From Variovorax sp. IB41 (GTDB taxonomy: Bacteria; Pseudomonadota; Gammaproteobacteria; Burkholderiales; Burkholderiaceae_C): a DNA stretch of 64,000 bases. The position numbers and the translations under genes were made by a program. Location: positions 1 through 64,000 of the forward strand of contig NZ_JAEFCB010000012.1 in assembly GCF_016405905.1 (NCBI RefSeq). The letters are read 5' to 3'. The notes under the pieces are model-generated. The model ran no database searches. It saw only the letters and a program-made list of their open reading frames with translations, and had not been told where the DNA came from. Numbering within the stretch: position 1 is the first letter of the stretch; each line of letters begins with the position of its first letter. Shown here in pieces: positions 18,370-27,151 of this stretch.

Positions 18370-19665
18370 TTACTTCACGACCATGAACAGGCCGGGCAGC
18401 CAGGTCGAGAACGCGGGCACGAAGGTGACCACGCCGAGCGCGAAGATCAGTGCGCCGTAGAACGGCCAGATGGTCTTCATCACCGTGCCCACCGAGACGC
18501 CGCCGATCGCGCAGCCCACGAATTGCGTGGTGCCCACCGGCGGGGTGTTCAGGCCCAGCGCGCAGTTGATCAGCATCACCACGCCGAACTGCACCGAGGT
18601 CATGCCGTAGTGCTGGGCGATCGGCAGGAAGATCGGCGTGCACAGGAGGATCGTCGCGGCCATGTCCAGGAAGGTGCCCAGCACGAACAGGATGATGTTG
18701 ATGAGCAGGAAGATCATCCACGGCGTGGTGGTCACCTGCGACAACATCTGGCCCGTGAGCTCGGCCACGCCGTACAGGCTGATGAGGTAGCCGAAGGTGC
18801 TCGAGATGCCGATCAAAAGCAGGATCACGCCCGTGGTGCGCACCGCCTTCGAGGCGGCCTTGATGAAGTGCTCCCACTTCAGCGTGCGGTACACGAAGAT
18901 GGTGAGCGCCAGCGCATAGAGCACCGCCACCGCGGCCGATTCGGTCGCCGTGAAGATGCCCGACAGGATGCCGCCGAGGATCAGCACCACGATGAAGAGG
19001 CCCGGCAGCGCCGCCGCGAACGAGCGCGCCACGATGTCCCAGCCCGGGAACTTGCCGGCCGGATAGCCGCGCTTCACCGCTACCAGGTAGGCGGCCGCGA
19101 GGTTGCTGATGGTGAGCACGGCCGCCGGCAGCAGCGCCGCCAGGATCAGCGCCGCGATCGACACCTTGCCGCCCGCCGCCAGCGAATAGATGATGAGGTT
19201 GTGGCTGGTCGGCATCAGCGCGCCGACCAGGGCCGCGTGGGTCGTCACGTTGACTGCGTAGTCGGCGTGGTAGCCCTCCTTCTTCATCATCGGGATCATC
19301 ACGGCGCCCATGGCCGAGACGTCCGCCACGGGCGAGCCCGAGACACCGCCAAAGAGCGTGCAGGCCACCACGTTCGACATGCCCAGGCCCCCGCGCACAT
19401 GGCCCACCAGGTTGCGCGCGAAGTTGACGATGCGGTCCGCGATGCCGCCGTAGAGCATCAGCTCGCCGGCGAAGATGAAGAACGGAATCGCAAGGAACGA
19501 GAAGATGCCCATGCCCGAGGTCATCTGCTGGAAGCCCACCGCAAGCGGCAGGCCTTCATACAGGAGCGTGGCCAGGGCCGACAGCCCGATCGAGAAAGCG
19601 ACCGGCACGCCCAGGAGCAGGAAGACCGTGAACGAGATGCAGAGAATGAGGAGAGGGATCGTCAT
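18370..19665 (-). CDS. TRAP transporter large permease (DctM type)
   Basis: A 431-residue polytopic inner-membrane protein of the DctM/TRAP-C family with 11-12 hydrophobic segments. Typical blocks are AIPFFIFAGELMLYGGIADRIV, VVACTLFGGVSGSPVADVSAMG and CALGLNTPPVGTTQFVGCAIG. It uses an ion gradient to import an organic acid captured by the DctP receptor. It is 9 bp from the small permease gene and co-transcribed with garD. Uronate or aldarate is the likely substrate from context. Confidence 0.97.
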   Translation of the reverse strand: MTIPLLILCISFTVFLLLGVPVAFSIGLSALATLLYEGLPLAVGFQQMTSGMGIFSFLAIPFFIFAGELMLYGGIADRIVNFARNLVGHVRGGLGMSNVVACTLFGGVSGSPVADVSAMGAVMIPMMKKEGYHADYAVNVTTHAALVGALMPTSHNLIIYSLAAGGKVSIAALILAALLPAAVLTISNLAAAYLVAVKRGYPAGKFPGWDIVARSFAAALPGLFIVVLILGGILSGIFTATESAAVAVLYALALTIFVYRTLKWEHFIKAASKAVRTTGVILLLIGISSTFGYLISLYGVAELTGQMLSQVTTTPWMIFLLINIILFVLGTFLDMAATILLCTPIFLPIAQHYGMTSVQFGVVMLINCALGLNTPPVGTTQFVGCAIGGVSVGTVMKTIWPFYGALIFALGVVTFVPAFSTWLPGLFMVVK

Positions 19666-19674
19666 GATGCGGTT

Positions 19675-20163
19675 TCAGCCCCAGGCGGGTTCGACTTCGC
19701 GGCCTTGGGCCAGGGCGATGATGTGTTCGATGGAGAACATCACGATGAGCACGCCGGCAATCGACGCGGGCACGTATTTCCAGCCTTCCGAAATCCACAG
19801 CGTGGGCAGTCGGTAGTCCCACACCGATTCGGCGAGCGAGGCGCAATTCCACGCCATGGCCAGGCCGAAGACGAGGATCAGTGCGTGGATGAGGTATTCC
19901 ATCTTCAGGCGCAGCCAGTCGGGCGCGAGCACGAGGAACGATTCCAGGCCGATGTGGCCCGCGTCCCGCACGCCGACGGCCACGCCGAACATCGTGACGT
20001 AGAGCACCAGCAGCAGCGCCAGGCTCTCGGCCCAGGTCGGGGTGTTGTTGAGCACGTAGCGGCCGAACACCTGCCAGCTCACCGCGCAGATTACCGCGAC
20101 GAGACCGAGGATGCCCAACCACATGCAGGCACGGGCGAGGGTGCGGCAAAGTTTGGTGTACAT
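19675..20163 (-). CDS. TRAP transporter small permease (DctQ type)
   Basis: A 162-residue DctQ-family protein with four hydrophobic segments and the conserved block SWQVFGRYVLNNTPTWAESLALLLVLY. It pairs with the large permease encoded 9 bp downstream. The ATG at 20163 begins the family N-terminus; the frame upstream runs into a repeat and is not part of the protein. Confidence 0.95.
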   Translation of the reverse strand: MYTKLCRTLARACMWLGILGLVAVICAVSWQVFGRYVLNNTPTWAESLALLLVLYVTMFGVAVGVRDAGHIGLESFLVLAPDWLRLKMEYLIHALILVFGLAMAWNCASLAESVWDYRLPTLWISEGWKYVPASIAGVLIVMFSIEHIIALAQGREVEPAWG

Positions 20164-20185
20164 GTGAGTTCTTCTCTTTGTCTTT

Positions 20186-20284
20186 CTCCCTCCCCTTCCG
20201 GGGGAGGGCGGGGGTGGGGGCCAGCGGCGTATCTGCTCCCGCGCCGTCGTGCCCCCATCCCGACCTTCCCGCAGAGGGGAAGGA
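20186..20284. repeat. Pair of inverted GC-rich repeat units (family B)
   Basis: The left unit (20186-20220, CTCCCTCCCCTTCCGGGGG...) and the reverse complement of the right unit (20250-20284) align over about 35 positions with roughly three quarters identity. They fill the gap between the TRAP receptor and small-permease genes. Such placement can hold receptor mRNA above permease mRNA. Confidence 0.7.
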
Positions 20285-20308
20285 GCCAATGCAACTGACT
20301 TGCTTGCG

Positions 20309-21286
20309 TTACTTCGTTTCCTGGACGCGCTTGACCAGGTCCTTGAGCTTCGCGTCGGTGATGAACTTGTCGTACACCGGCTTCATCGCGGCCTGGAACG
20401 GGGCCTTGTCCACTTCGATGATCTCGGCGCCGCCGGCCTTCACCGTGGCGAGCGACTTCACTTCGCGCTCTTCCCACTGCTTGCGCATGTAGGGCACCGA
20501 TTCCTTGGCGGCCTGGCGGATCCAGCCTTGCTCTTCGGGCGAGAGCTTGTCCCACGCGCGCTTGGAGAACAGCAGCATCTCGGGCGCCATCGAGTGCTCG
20601 GTCTTGCTGTAGTACTTGGCCACTTCGAAGGCGCGGGCGCTTTCATAGGTGGGGTAGTTGTTCTCGGCCGCGTCGATCAGGCCGGTCTTCAGGCCCGTGT
20701 ACACCTCGCCCATGGGCATCGGCGTGGCGTTGGCGCCCATGGCTTCGAGCATCGATACCCACAGGTCCGACTGCTGCACGCGGACCTTCAGGCCCTTCAT
20801 GTCGGCGAAGGTGCGCACCGGCTTCTTGGCGGTGAACATCGAGCGCGCGCCGCTGTCGTAGTACGCGAGGCCAATGAAGCCCTGCTTCTCGCACGACTTG
20901 AGGATCTCCTCGCCGATCGGGCCGTCCAGCACCTTGTGCAGGTGATCGACCGAGCGGAACAGGAAGGGCATGGTCGGCACCTGCGTCTCGGCGCAGATGT
21001 TGTTCATGGGGGCGATGTTCACGCGCACCATCTGCAGCGCGCCGATCTTGGTCTGCTCGATGGTGTCCTTCTCGCTGCCGAGCGAGCTGTTGTTGAACAC
21101 CTTGATGGTGTGCTTGCCGCCCGACAGCGCCTTCAGGCGTTCGCTCATGAACTTGACCGCGGTCACGGTCGGGTAGTCGTCGGGGTGGATGTCGGCCGAG
21201 CGGAACTCGGTGGCACTGGCAGCCAGTGAGGACAGCGCGGCTGCGGCGCCGACGGCAAGTGCGATCAGGGTCTTGTGGAGTTTCAT
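20309..21286 (-). CDS. TRAP transporter solute-binding protein (DctP type)
   Basis: A 325-residue periplasmic receptor with a Sec signal ending ASATEF. Family motifs include SGGKHTIKVFNNSSLGSEKDTIEQ, FADMKGLKVRVQQSDLWVSMLEAMGANATPMPMGEVYTGLKTGLIDAAENN, where the Arg in KVRVQ is the usual carboxylate-binding residue. This matches receptors for sugar acids and other monocarboxylates. It stands first of the three TRAP genes, just after the lactonase gene. Confidence 0.95.
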   Translation of the reverse strand: MKLHKTLIALAVGAAAALSSLAASATEFRSADIHPDDYPTVTAVKFMSERLKALSGGKHTIKVFNNSSLGSEKDTIEQTKIGALQMVRVNIAPMNNICAETQVPTMPFLFRSVDHLHKVLDGPIGEEILKSCEKQGFIGLAYYDSGARSMFTAKKPVRTFADMKGLKVRVQQSDLWVSMLEAMGANATPMPMGEVYTGLKTGLIDAAENNYPTYESARAFEVAKYYSKTEHSMAPEMLLFSKRAWDKLSPEEQGWIRQAAKESVPYMRKQWEEREVKSLATVKAGGAEIIEVDKAPFQAAMKPVYDKFITDAKLKDLVKRVQETK

Positions 21287-21334
21287 TTGTCTCTTCCTCT
21301 GCTTGGTGGTTATCGAAAACGTGAAAAGAAAAGC

Positions 21335-22225
21335 TCAGCCGCCGAACGCCGGCTCGGGCATGCCCGCCACGCCGGGCCGGAGGGCAAACACGCCGCCGGC
21401 CAGCGGCTGGTCCGAGAGATCGATGCCGCCGGGGCGGATCGAGGTGACGAAGAGCGTGTCGAGCGCGGGGCCGCCGAAGGCGCACATCGCGGGCTTTTTC
21501 ACCGGCACTTCGAGCGAGCGGTCCAGGCGGCCGTCGGGCGTGAAGCGGTGCACCAGGCCCGCGTCGTTGCCGCAGATCCAGTAGCAGCCATCGACGTCGA
21601 TCGCCGCGCCGTCGGGGCGGCCGGGCAGGGGCTTCATGTCGGCGAAGAGGCGGCGGTTGCTCGGCGTGCCGCTGTCGGTGTCGTAGTCGAAGGCCCAGAT
21701 CGCCTGCACGCTCGGGTGCGAATCCGAGAGGTACATCGTGCGGCCGTCGGGGCTGAAGGCCAGGCCGTTGGGCACGATGAGATCGTCCAGCTGCAGGGTG
21801 GCGGTGTCGCTGTCCTTGCCGTAGCTGTACAGGCGGCCCACGCGTGCGCCCGCGGCCATGTCCAGCAGCATCGTGCCGGCCCAGAAGCGGCCCCGGCGGT
21901 CGCAGCGGCCGTCGTTGAAGCGCATGGCCGGCGCCGCGTGCGCGACGGGCGCGATTAGCGTGCTCGCCAGCGTTCCGTCGGCCTGCGGCAGCAGCGAGAA
22001 GAGGCCGCTTTCCATGCCCGCGATCCATGCGCCGGGAATGTCGGCGCGCGGTGCGATGCAGGCGATCATTTCATCGGCCTGCCAATGCGTGTGGCCCTCG
22101 CTTGCGTGCCAGCTGTTGAGCGTGCGCGCGGGAATGTCCACCCAGTAGAGCGCCTGCTCCCCGGCGTGCCACACCGGGCTTTCGCCGGTGCCGTTGCGCG
22201 CGTCGAGAACGAGCTCAGCCTTCAT
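21335..22225 (-). CDS. SMP-30/gluconolactonase family lactonase, cytoplasmic
   Basis: A 296-residue beta-propeller lactonase with no signal peptide. Family features are GESPVWHAGEQALYWVDI near the N-terminus (Glu metal ligand), RFNDGRCDRRGRFWAGTM (Asn/Asp ligands), VPNGLAFSPDGRTMYLSDS and RPDGAAIDVDGCYW. Encoded immediately after udh with an 11-bp overlap, it should open the aldarolactone made by uronate dehydrogenase. SMP-30 proteins vary in substrate, so galactaro- versus glucarolactone is undecided. Confidence 0.9.
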   Translation of the reverse strand: MKAELVLDARNGTGESPVWHAGEQALYWVDIPARTLNSWHASEGHTHWQADEMIACIAPRADIPGAWIAGMESGLFSLLPQADGTLASTLIAPVAHAAPAMRFNDGRCDRRGRFWAGTMLLDMAAGARVGRLYSYGKDSDTATLQLDDLIVPNGLAFSPDGRTMYLSDSHPSVQAIWAFDYDTDSGTPSNRRLFADMKPLPGRPDGAAIDVDGCYWICGNDAGLVHRFTPDGRLDRSLEVPVKKPAMCAFGGPALDTLFVTSIRPGGIDLSDQPLAGGVFALRPGVAGMPEPAFGG

Positions 22226-23036
22226 CGCCGAAGGGGCCCTGAGCGGTGAAGGCGCCGCCTTGGTAGATGGCGTTCGGGTCGGTGGGCGCAACGGGCGGCT
22301 GCGCCTCGACCTTGTCGCGGAACACCTCCGAGCTGTCCTGCGGCACGAAGCCCAGGTGCGCGGCGGCGCTGTTGTCCCACCACACGTCGCGGTTGGCCGA
22401 CCTGCCGTAGACGACGGTGTGCTTCACGTCGGGCGTGAAGAGCGACTTCTCGATCAGCGTCGTGAGGTCGCGGTAGCTCAGCCACGTGCTCATCATCCGG
22501 CGGTTGAGCGGCTCGGGGAACGAGGAGCCGATGCGGATGCTCACCGTCTCGATGCCCCAGCGGTCGAAGTAGAACTGCGCCATGTCCTCGCCGAACGATT
22601 TCGAGAGGCCGTAATACCCGTCGGGCCGGCGCGCCGCGTGCGCATCGATGTGCTCGCTCTGCTTGTAGAAGCCGATCACGTGGTTGGAGCTCGCGAACAC
22701 CACGCGCTTGACGCCGTGGCGGCGCGCCGCTTCGTAGACGTTGAAGATGCCCAAAATGTTAGCTTCGAGAATCTCCTCGAACGGCCGCTCGACCGACACG
22801 CCGCCCAGGTGCACGATCGCGTCGCAATCCTGCAGCAGCGCATGCACCGCGGCCTTGTCCGAGAGGTCGCAGGGCACCACCTCTTCGCTCGCATCGGTGG
22901 CTGGCGCCAGCGATGCGATGTCCGAGAGGCGCAGCACGTTCGCACAGGGCTTGAGCCGTTCGCGCAGCACTTTGCCCAGGCCCCCGGCCGCGCCGGTCAG
23001 CAGCAGCCGGTTGAGTTTCTTGTTCGAAGCTTCCAT
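22215..23036 (-). CDS. udh: Uronate dehydrogenase (NAD-dependent)
   Basis: A 273-residue extended-SDR enzyme closely resembling Agrobacterium and Pseudomonas uronate dehydrogenase (about 265-275 aa). It oxidises D-galacturonate or D-glucuronate at C1 to the aldarolactone with NAD+. Visible motifs are LLLTGAAGGLGKVLRERL (nucleotide-binding), VHLGGVSVERPFEEIL, VFASSNHVIGFY, the catalytic YGLSK and the substrate region RIGSSFPEPLNRRMMSTW. The ATG at 23036 fits the family. It lies 14 bp after the ABC-receptor gene and overlaps the lactonase gene. Confidence 0.95.
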   Translation of the reverse strand: MEASNKKLNRLLLTGAAGGLGKVLRERLKPCANVLRLSDIASLAPATDASEEVVPCDLSDKAAVHALLQDCDAIVHLGGVSVERPFEEILEANILGIFNVYEAARRHGVKRVVFASSNHVIGFYKQSEHIDAHAARRPDGYYGLSKSFGEDMAQFYFDRWGIETVSIRIGSSFPEPLNRRMMSTWLSYRDLTTLIEKSLFTPDVKHTVVYGRSANRDVWWDNSAAAHLGFVPQDSSEVFRDKVEAQPPVAPTDPNAIYQGGAFTAQGPFGDEG

Positions 23037-23050
23037 CGTCACTCGTCCAT

Positions 23051-23845
23051 TCACAGTTTGGTGATGCGTTCCGGCAGGTCGCGGCCGTGGTATTTCTTGT
23101 AGATGGCGTTGAGCTTGCCGCTCTTCTGGTTGGCCACGACCCAGTTGTTGACCCATTCCTTGAGCTTGGGCTGCTCCTTGTTCAGCGCGATGCCCAGGTC
23201 GAAATCCTTCTGCGAGAACTTCAGCTCCAGGTTCTTGGCCGGGGCCTGCTTGATCATTTCGCTCAGGTTCGAGGGCGTGCTGGAAAAGAGGTCGATCTGG
23301 CCCGTGACCATCGAGGTGATGAGCGTGGCGTCGTCCTCGTAGCGCACGATCTCAGCGCCCTTGGCCTGCTGCGTGGTGAGCGAGTCGTTCACGGTCGCGC
23401 GCGTCAAGCCGATGCGCTTGCCGTTCAGGTCGGCGTAGTCGGCCACCTTGATGCTCTTGGGGCCGCCCACGATGATGCTGATGACCGCGTAGGGCGTAGA
23501 GAAGTCGACGACCTTCTCGCGCTCGGGCGTGATCGAGAGGTCGGCAATCACCAGGTCCGCGCGCTGGGCCTGCAGCGTGGGCACGCGGGCGGCGTTGGTG
23601 ATGGAGACGATCTCCAGCTTCACGCCCAGGTCCTTGGCCAGTTGCGTGGCGGTGTCCACGTCGGAGCCGGTGGGCTGCAGGTTGGCGTCGGCGAAGCTGA
23701 ACAGGGGCGTGCCCATCGCGATGGCCACGCGGATCTTGCCGGCCTTCTTGATGTCGTCCAGCTGGTCGGCCATGGCGGCCTGCGCAACGCCGGCCACGAG
23801 GGCCAGCGCGATGCAGGTGCGGGTGAAGGTGGTGCCGAGTTTCAT
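23051..23845 (-). CDS. Polar amino acid-type ABC transporter substrate-binding protein
   Basis: A 264-residue family 3 periplasmic receptor with a signal peptide cleaved near AQAAMAD. Typical segments are IKKAGKIRVAIAMGTPLFSF, GSDVDTATQLAKDLGVKLEIV, DLVIADLSITPEREKVVDFSTPY and GKRIGLTRATVNDS. Family members bind amino acids, but homologous systems in uronate clusters are thought to import sugar acids. It follows the cognate ATPase and precedes udh by 14 bp in one operon, which argues for a uronate or aldarate ligand (inference). Confidence 0.93.
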   Translation of the reverse strand: MKLGTTFTRTCIALALVAGVAQAAMADQLDDIKKAGKIRVAIAMGTPLFSFADANLQPTGSDVDTATQLAKDLGVKLEIVSITNAARVPTLQAQRADLVIADLSITPEREKVVDFSTPYAVISIIVGGPKSIKVADYADLNGKRIGLTRATVNDSLTTQQAKGAEIVRYEDDATLITSMVTGQIDLFSSTPSNLSEMIKQAPAKNLELKFSQKDFDLGIALNKEQPKLKEWVNNWVVANQKSGKLNAIYKKYHGRDLPERITKL

Positions 23846-23905
23846 GAATGTCTCCTGGTGTAAGTTGGTATGGGAGTAGCGAGAAAAGGGGCCCGGGCTG
23901 CCTGC

Positions 23906-24724
23906 TTACAGCCCGTTGTTCAGGAAGGCATGCAGCTCCGGCGTCTTGGGCGCGTCGAGCATTTCGCCGGGGCCGGTTTCCCACACGGTGCCCTGGTGCA
24001 TGTAGATGATCCGGTCGGCCACGCGCTTGGCGAAAGCCATTTCGTGCGTGACCAGCAGCATGGTCATGCCGCCGGCCGCGAGGTCTTCCATCACGCGCAG
24101 CACTTCGCCGGTCAGTTGCGGATCGAGCGCGGAGGTCACCTCGTCGAACAGCATGACCTTGGGCGACATCGCGAGCGAACGCGCGATGGCCACGCGCTGC
24201 TGCTGGCCGCCGGAGAGTTGTTCGGGATAGGCGTCGGCCTTGGCCTTGAGGCCCACCTGGTCGAGCACGCGGATCGCCACGTCGGCCGCTTCGCCGCGCG
24301 ACTGCTTCTTCACGTGGCGCAGCGCCAGCATGATGTTCTCCTGCACCGTGAGGTGGGGGAACAGGTTGTAGCTCTGGAACACGATGCCCACTTCGAGGCG
24401 CAGCCGCTTCAGGTCGACGTTGGGGCTGTCCACGCGGATGCCGCAGACCTCGATGGTGCCCTTGTCGATCACCTCGAGCCGGTCGATGCAGCGCAGCGCG
24501 GTGCTCTTGCCCGAGCCGCTGGCGCCGATGATGGCGATCATCTCGCCCTTGGCGACTTCGAAGGACACGCCCTTCAAGACCTGGTTGGCCCCGAAGCTCT
24601 TGTAGACGTGGTCCAGCTTCACTATGGCCCCCCGGCTTGCCACTTCGTGTGCTTCGCCACCCCCCGAGGGGGCGGCAAAGCCGACTTGAGAACGGCTCGG
24701 CGACGGCTTATCGATTGGCGACAT
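23906..24724 (-). CDS. Polar amino acid-type ABC transporter ATP-binding protein
   Basis: A 272-residue ABC ATPase: Walker A GASGSGKS, Q-loop VFQSYNLFPHLTV, signature LSGGQQQR, Walker B VMLFDEVTSALD, and the switch His in LVTHEM. The family N-terminus is VKLDHVYKSFGANQVLKGV. About 33 extra residues precede it, encoded by a dispersed repeat of family A. The ATG at 24724 overlaps the permease 3' end and has GGAG 9 nt upstream. An alternative is the GTG that encodes the Val of VKLDHVYKSF. It acts with the two permeases upstream. Confidence 0.93.
   Translation of the reverse strand: MSPIDKPSPSRSQVGFAAPSGGGEAHEVASRGAIVKLDHVYKSFGANQVLKGVSFEVAKGEMIAIIGASGSGKSTALRCIDRLEVIDKGTIEVCGIRVDSPNVDLKRLRLEVGIVFQSYNLFPHLTVQENIMLALRHVKKQSRGEAADVAIRVLDQVGLKAKADAYPEQLSGGQQQRVAIARSLAMSPKVMLFDEVTSALDPQLTGEVLRVMEDLAAGGMTMLLVTHEMAFAKRVADRIIYMHQGTVWETGPGEMLDAPKTPELHAFLNNGL
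24622..24690. repeat. Dispersed Comamonadaceae-type palindromic repeat (family A, copy 2)
   Basis: Read on the plus strand, TATGGCCCCCCGGCTTG, CACTTCGTGTGCTTCGCCA and the hairpin CCCCCCGAGGGGG occur in the same order as in copy 1 at 2985-3072. Here the repeat lies inside the 5' coding end of the ABC ATPase gene rather than between genes. Confidence 0.75.
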
Positions 24725-25364
24725 TGAGTTTCTTCTCCATCGCTTCGCTCCAACGCGACAGCGGATAGCACAAGGCGAAATAGAAAGCACCGACCAGGAA
24801 GAAGACCAGGAAGGGCTGGAAGATGGTGTTGTTGATGATCTGGCCGGCGCGCGTGAGCTCCACGAAGCCGATCACCGAGGCGAGCGATGTCATCTTGATG
24901 ATCTGCACCAGGAAGCCCACCGTGGGCGGCAGCGAGAGGCGCACGGCCTGCGGAATGATCACCAGGCGCAGCGTCTGCCAGCGCGAGAACGCCAGGCACT
25001 CGGAGGCTTCCCACTGCGGCTTGGGCATGGCCTCGATGCAGCCGCGCCAGATGTCGCCCAGGTACGCGCTCACGTAGATCATCATCGCGATGCCCGCGGC
25101 CACCAGCGAGGGCAGCGAGAGGCCGTACACCGAGAGCCCGAAGTACACGATGAACAGCAGGATCAGCAGCGGAATGCCCTGGATGCATTCGATGTAGACC
25201 ACCGCGAACCAGCGCAGCCACGCGCGCGGCGAGATGCGCGCGAGCATCAGCCCGAAGCCGCCGATGGCGCCCAGCACGAAGGCGAGCGCGGAAAGCAGCA
25301 GCGTCCAGCCGATCGACTGCACCAGGTACATCAGGTGCGTGAAGGTGAAATGGCCGAGGCTCAT
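24708..25364 (-). CDS. Polar amino acid-type ABC transporter permease
   Basis: A 218-residue HisM/ArtM-type inner-membrane permease with five or six hydrophobic segments and the EAA-like cytoplasmic loop EASECLAFSRWQTLRLVIIPQA. It overlaps the second permease gene by 4 nt (ATGA) and the ATPase gene by 17 bp. With its partner it forms the heterodimeric channel. Confidence 0.95.
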   Translation of the reverse strand: MSLGHFTFTHLMYLVQSIGWTLLLSALAFVLGAIGGFGLMLARISPRAWLRWFAVVYIECIQGIPLLILLFIVYFGLSVYGLSLPSLVAAGIAMMIYVSAYLGDIWRGCIEAMPKPQWEASECLAFSRWQTLRLVIIPQAVRLSLPPTVGFLVQIIKMTSLASVIGFVELTRAGQIINNTIFQPFLVFFLVGAFYFALCYPLSRWSEAMEKKLNVANR

Positions 25365-26110
25365 GCCGCGCCCCCGTGGATCGCGACGGCCGCCGTCGAT
25401 GCAACCGGCTGCGCCTTGCCGGCCTGCGCGGCCGCGCGGCGCACCACGCGGCGGCGGCGGAACATGTACTCGCCGAGCGCCCAGGTCACCAGCTTGATGA
25501 AGAGCGAGAGCACCAGGTACAGCGCCGCGACCACGATGTAGGTCTCCAGCGAGCGAAAGGTGTCCGACTGCACGGTGTTGGCGATGGCGGTGAGCTCTTC
25601 GGCCGAGATCTGCGAGGCCATGGCCGAGGCCTGCATCATCAAGAGGAACTGGCTCGTGAGGGCGGGGTACACCTTCTCGATGGACGGCTGCAGCATCACA
25701 TGCCAGCCGATGCGCCACTTCGAAAGACCCAGGCACTCGGCCGCCTCGATCTGCCCGCGCGGCACCGATTCGAGGCCCGCGCGGATGATCTCCGCGGCAT
25801 AGGCCGCGATGTTGATCACCATCGCCAGCACCGCGGCCGCGAAGGTCGGCATGCGAACGCCGAAGCTCGCCAGCCCAAAGTACAGGAGGAAGATCTGCAC
25901 CAGGAAAGGCGTGTTGCGCACGATCTCGATGTAGACCGTGCAGGCACGGGCGAGGGGCTTGATCTGGCTGCGCTTGGCGAACGCGACCAGTGTTCCGACG
26001 CAAACGCCGACAACGACCGCCAAAGCGGTCATCTTGAGCGTGAGCCATGCGCCGTTGATGAAAACGGGCCAGTACGATGCCAGCGGAGCGAAGTCGAGGG
26101 AATACTTCAT
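25361..26110 (-). CDS. Polar amino acid-type ABC transporter permease
   Basis: A 249-residue inner-membrane permease with the family N-terminal motif GAWLTLKMTALAVVVGVCVGT, the block VEIVRNTPFLVQIF-like (IEIVRNTPFLVQIFLLYFGL) and the EAA loop EAAECLGLSKWRIGWHVMLQPS. It carries about 30 extra basic and Ala-rich residues at the C-terminus. It is the first gene of the long leftward operon, whose start faces the GntR gene across a 109-bp regulatory gap. Confidence 0.95.
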   Translation of the reverse strand: MKYSLDFAPLASYWPVFINGAWLTLKMTALAVVVGVCVGTLVAFAKRSQIKPLARACTVYIEIVRNTPFLVQIFLLYFGLASFGVRMPTFAAAVLAMVINIAAYAAEIIRAGLESVPRGQIEAAECLGLSKWRIGWHVMLQPSIEKVYPALTSQFLLMMQASAMASQISAEELTAIANTVQSDTFRSLETYIVVAALYLVLSLFIKLVTWALGEYMFRRRRVVRRAAAQAGKAQPVASTAAVAIHGGAA

Positions 26111-26187
26111 GTGAGTGCCGAAGAGACCGCAATGCCCTCAAGAGGCTTGCGAAGCGGCTTCAGAAGATGTCAGAGTGTTAAGTTATC

Positions 26188-26203
26188 GGTTGTCGTACAA
26201 CTA
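26188..26203. promoter_or_regulatory. GntR/FadR-type operator in the divergent promoter region
   Basis: GTTGT-CGT-ACAAC is a perfect palindrome of the TNGTNNNACNA type used by FadR-subfamily regulators. The reverse-complement string TAGTTGTACGACAACC matches 13 of 16 positions of a second site at 27152-27167. It lies between the GntR gene and the leftward transporter/udh operon, so it could repress both. Confidence 0.7.
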
Positions 26204-26219
26204 ATTGGAGATTATCATC

Positions 26220-27104
26220 GTGGCCATGGTTCAGACGACTGCGGGTAATCCCTTGGTTCCAGATGCGCCGGCGAAAGCCGGTCCGGCAGCCGGCCCCGCG
26301 GCCTTCGTGGGGCGGCCGCGCCAGCGTGCCCGGGGCCTGGCGCACGGGTTGGTGGAAGACCTGGGCGACAAGATCCGCAGCCAGTCGCTGCGCCCGGGCG
26401 ACAAGCTGCCCACCGAGTCGGCCATCATGCAGGCCTACGGCGTGAGCCGCACCGTGGTGCGCGAGGCGCTCTCCAAGCTGCAGGCCGGCGGGCTGGTCGA
26501 AACGCTGCACGGCGTCGGCACCTTCGTGCTGCAGCCGCGGCCGGGCGGGGTGTTTCGCCTCGATCCGGGCGAGATCGCCGCGTCGGTCGACGTGCTGGCC
26601 GTGCTGGAGCTGCGCATCAGCCTGGAGACCGAATCGGCCGGGCTCGCCGCGAGCCGGCGCACCGAGGAGCAGTTGGTGGCCATGCGCCAGGCGCTGGACG
26701 ACTTCGAGCACAACGTGACGATCGCCGGTGACACCGTTGCGCCCGATTTCCGTTTTCACCTTCAGATCGCGCAGTCGACCGGCAACCCGTATTTCGCCGA
26801 CATCATGCGGCACCTGGGCACCACGATCATTCCGCGCACGCGCATCAGCGCCATCCGCATCCAGGACGGCGGGGCGTACCTGAGCCGCGTGAACCGCGAG
26901 CATGAAGAGATCTATGCGGCCATCGCGCGTCGCGACCCCGAGTCGGCGCGCGCCGCCATGCGCATCCACCTGACCAACAGCCGCGAGCGCCTGCGCATCG
27001 CGCAGGAGGCCGCGCAGCAGCAGAAGGCGAAAGCCGATGGTGGCGCGGGTGCGGGCGCGGCGGGCAAGGGCGGCGGCGCGGGCGCCGCTTCGTCCGACAA
27101 CTAA
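26220..27104 (+). CDS. FadR-type GntR transcriptional regulator (FCD domain)
   Basis: About 294 residues. The N-terminal winged helix (about 35-110) has RPGDKLPTESAIMQAYGVSRTVVREALSKLQAGGLVETLHGVGTFV. The FCD effector domain (about 120-270) has the metal-ligand pattern D...H...H (FHLQIAQSTGN, NREHEEIY, MRIHLTNS). A Lys/Gln/Gly/Ala-rich tail ends the protein. I chose the GTG at 26220, 9 nt after GGAG; an ATG at 26226 is possible. Divergent from the transporter/udh operon and upstream of the kdgD/gudD arm, it is the obvious uronate- or aldarate-responsive repressor. Confidence 0.92.
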   Translation: MAMVQTTAGNPLVPDAPAKAGPAAGPAAFVGRPRQRARGLAHGLVEDLGDKIRSQSLRPGDKLPTESAIMQAYGVSRTVVREALSKLQAGGLVETLHGVGTFVLQPRPGGVFRLDPGEIAASVDVLAVLELRISLETESAGLAASRRTEEQLVAMRQALDDFEHNVTIAGDTVAPDFRFHLQIAQSTGNPYFADIMRHLGTTIIPRTRISAIRIQDGGAYLSRVNREHEEIYAAIARRDPESARAAMRIHLTNSRERLRIAQEAAQQQKAKADGGAGAGAAGKGGGAGAASSDN

Positions 27105-27151
27105 CCCCTTCGTCGAATTTTTTGGGTCCAAGTCTGGACAAGTTGTTTTTG

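Noticed and set aside
14487..18386. A plus-strand open frame of about 1,300 codons opposite garD and the large lipoprotein
   Set aside because: Its translation is rich in Arg, His, Ala and Val with no recognisable domain, and it is antisense to genes with clear families. It is the expected by-product of high-GC codon bias.
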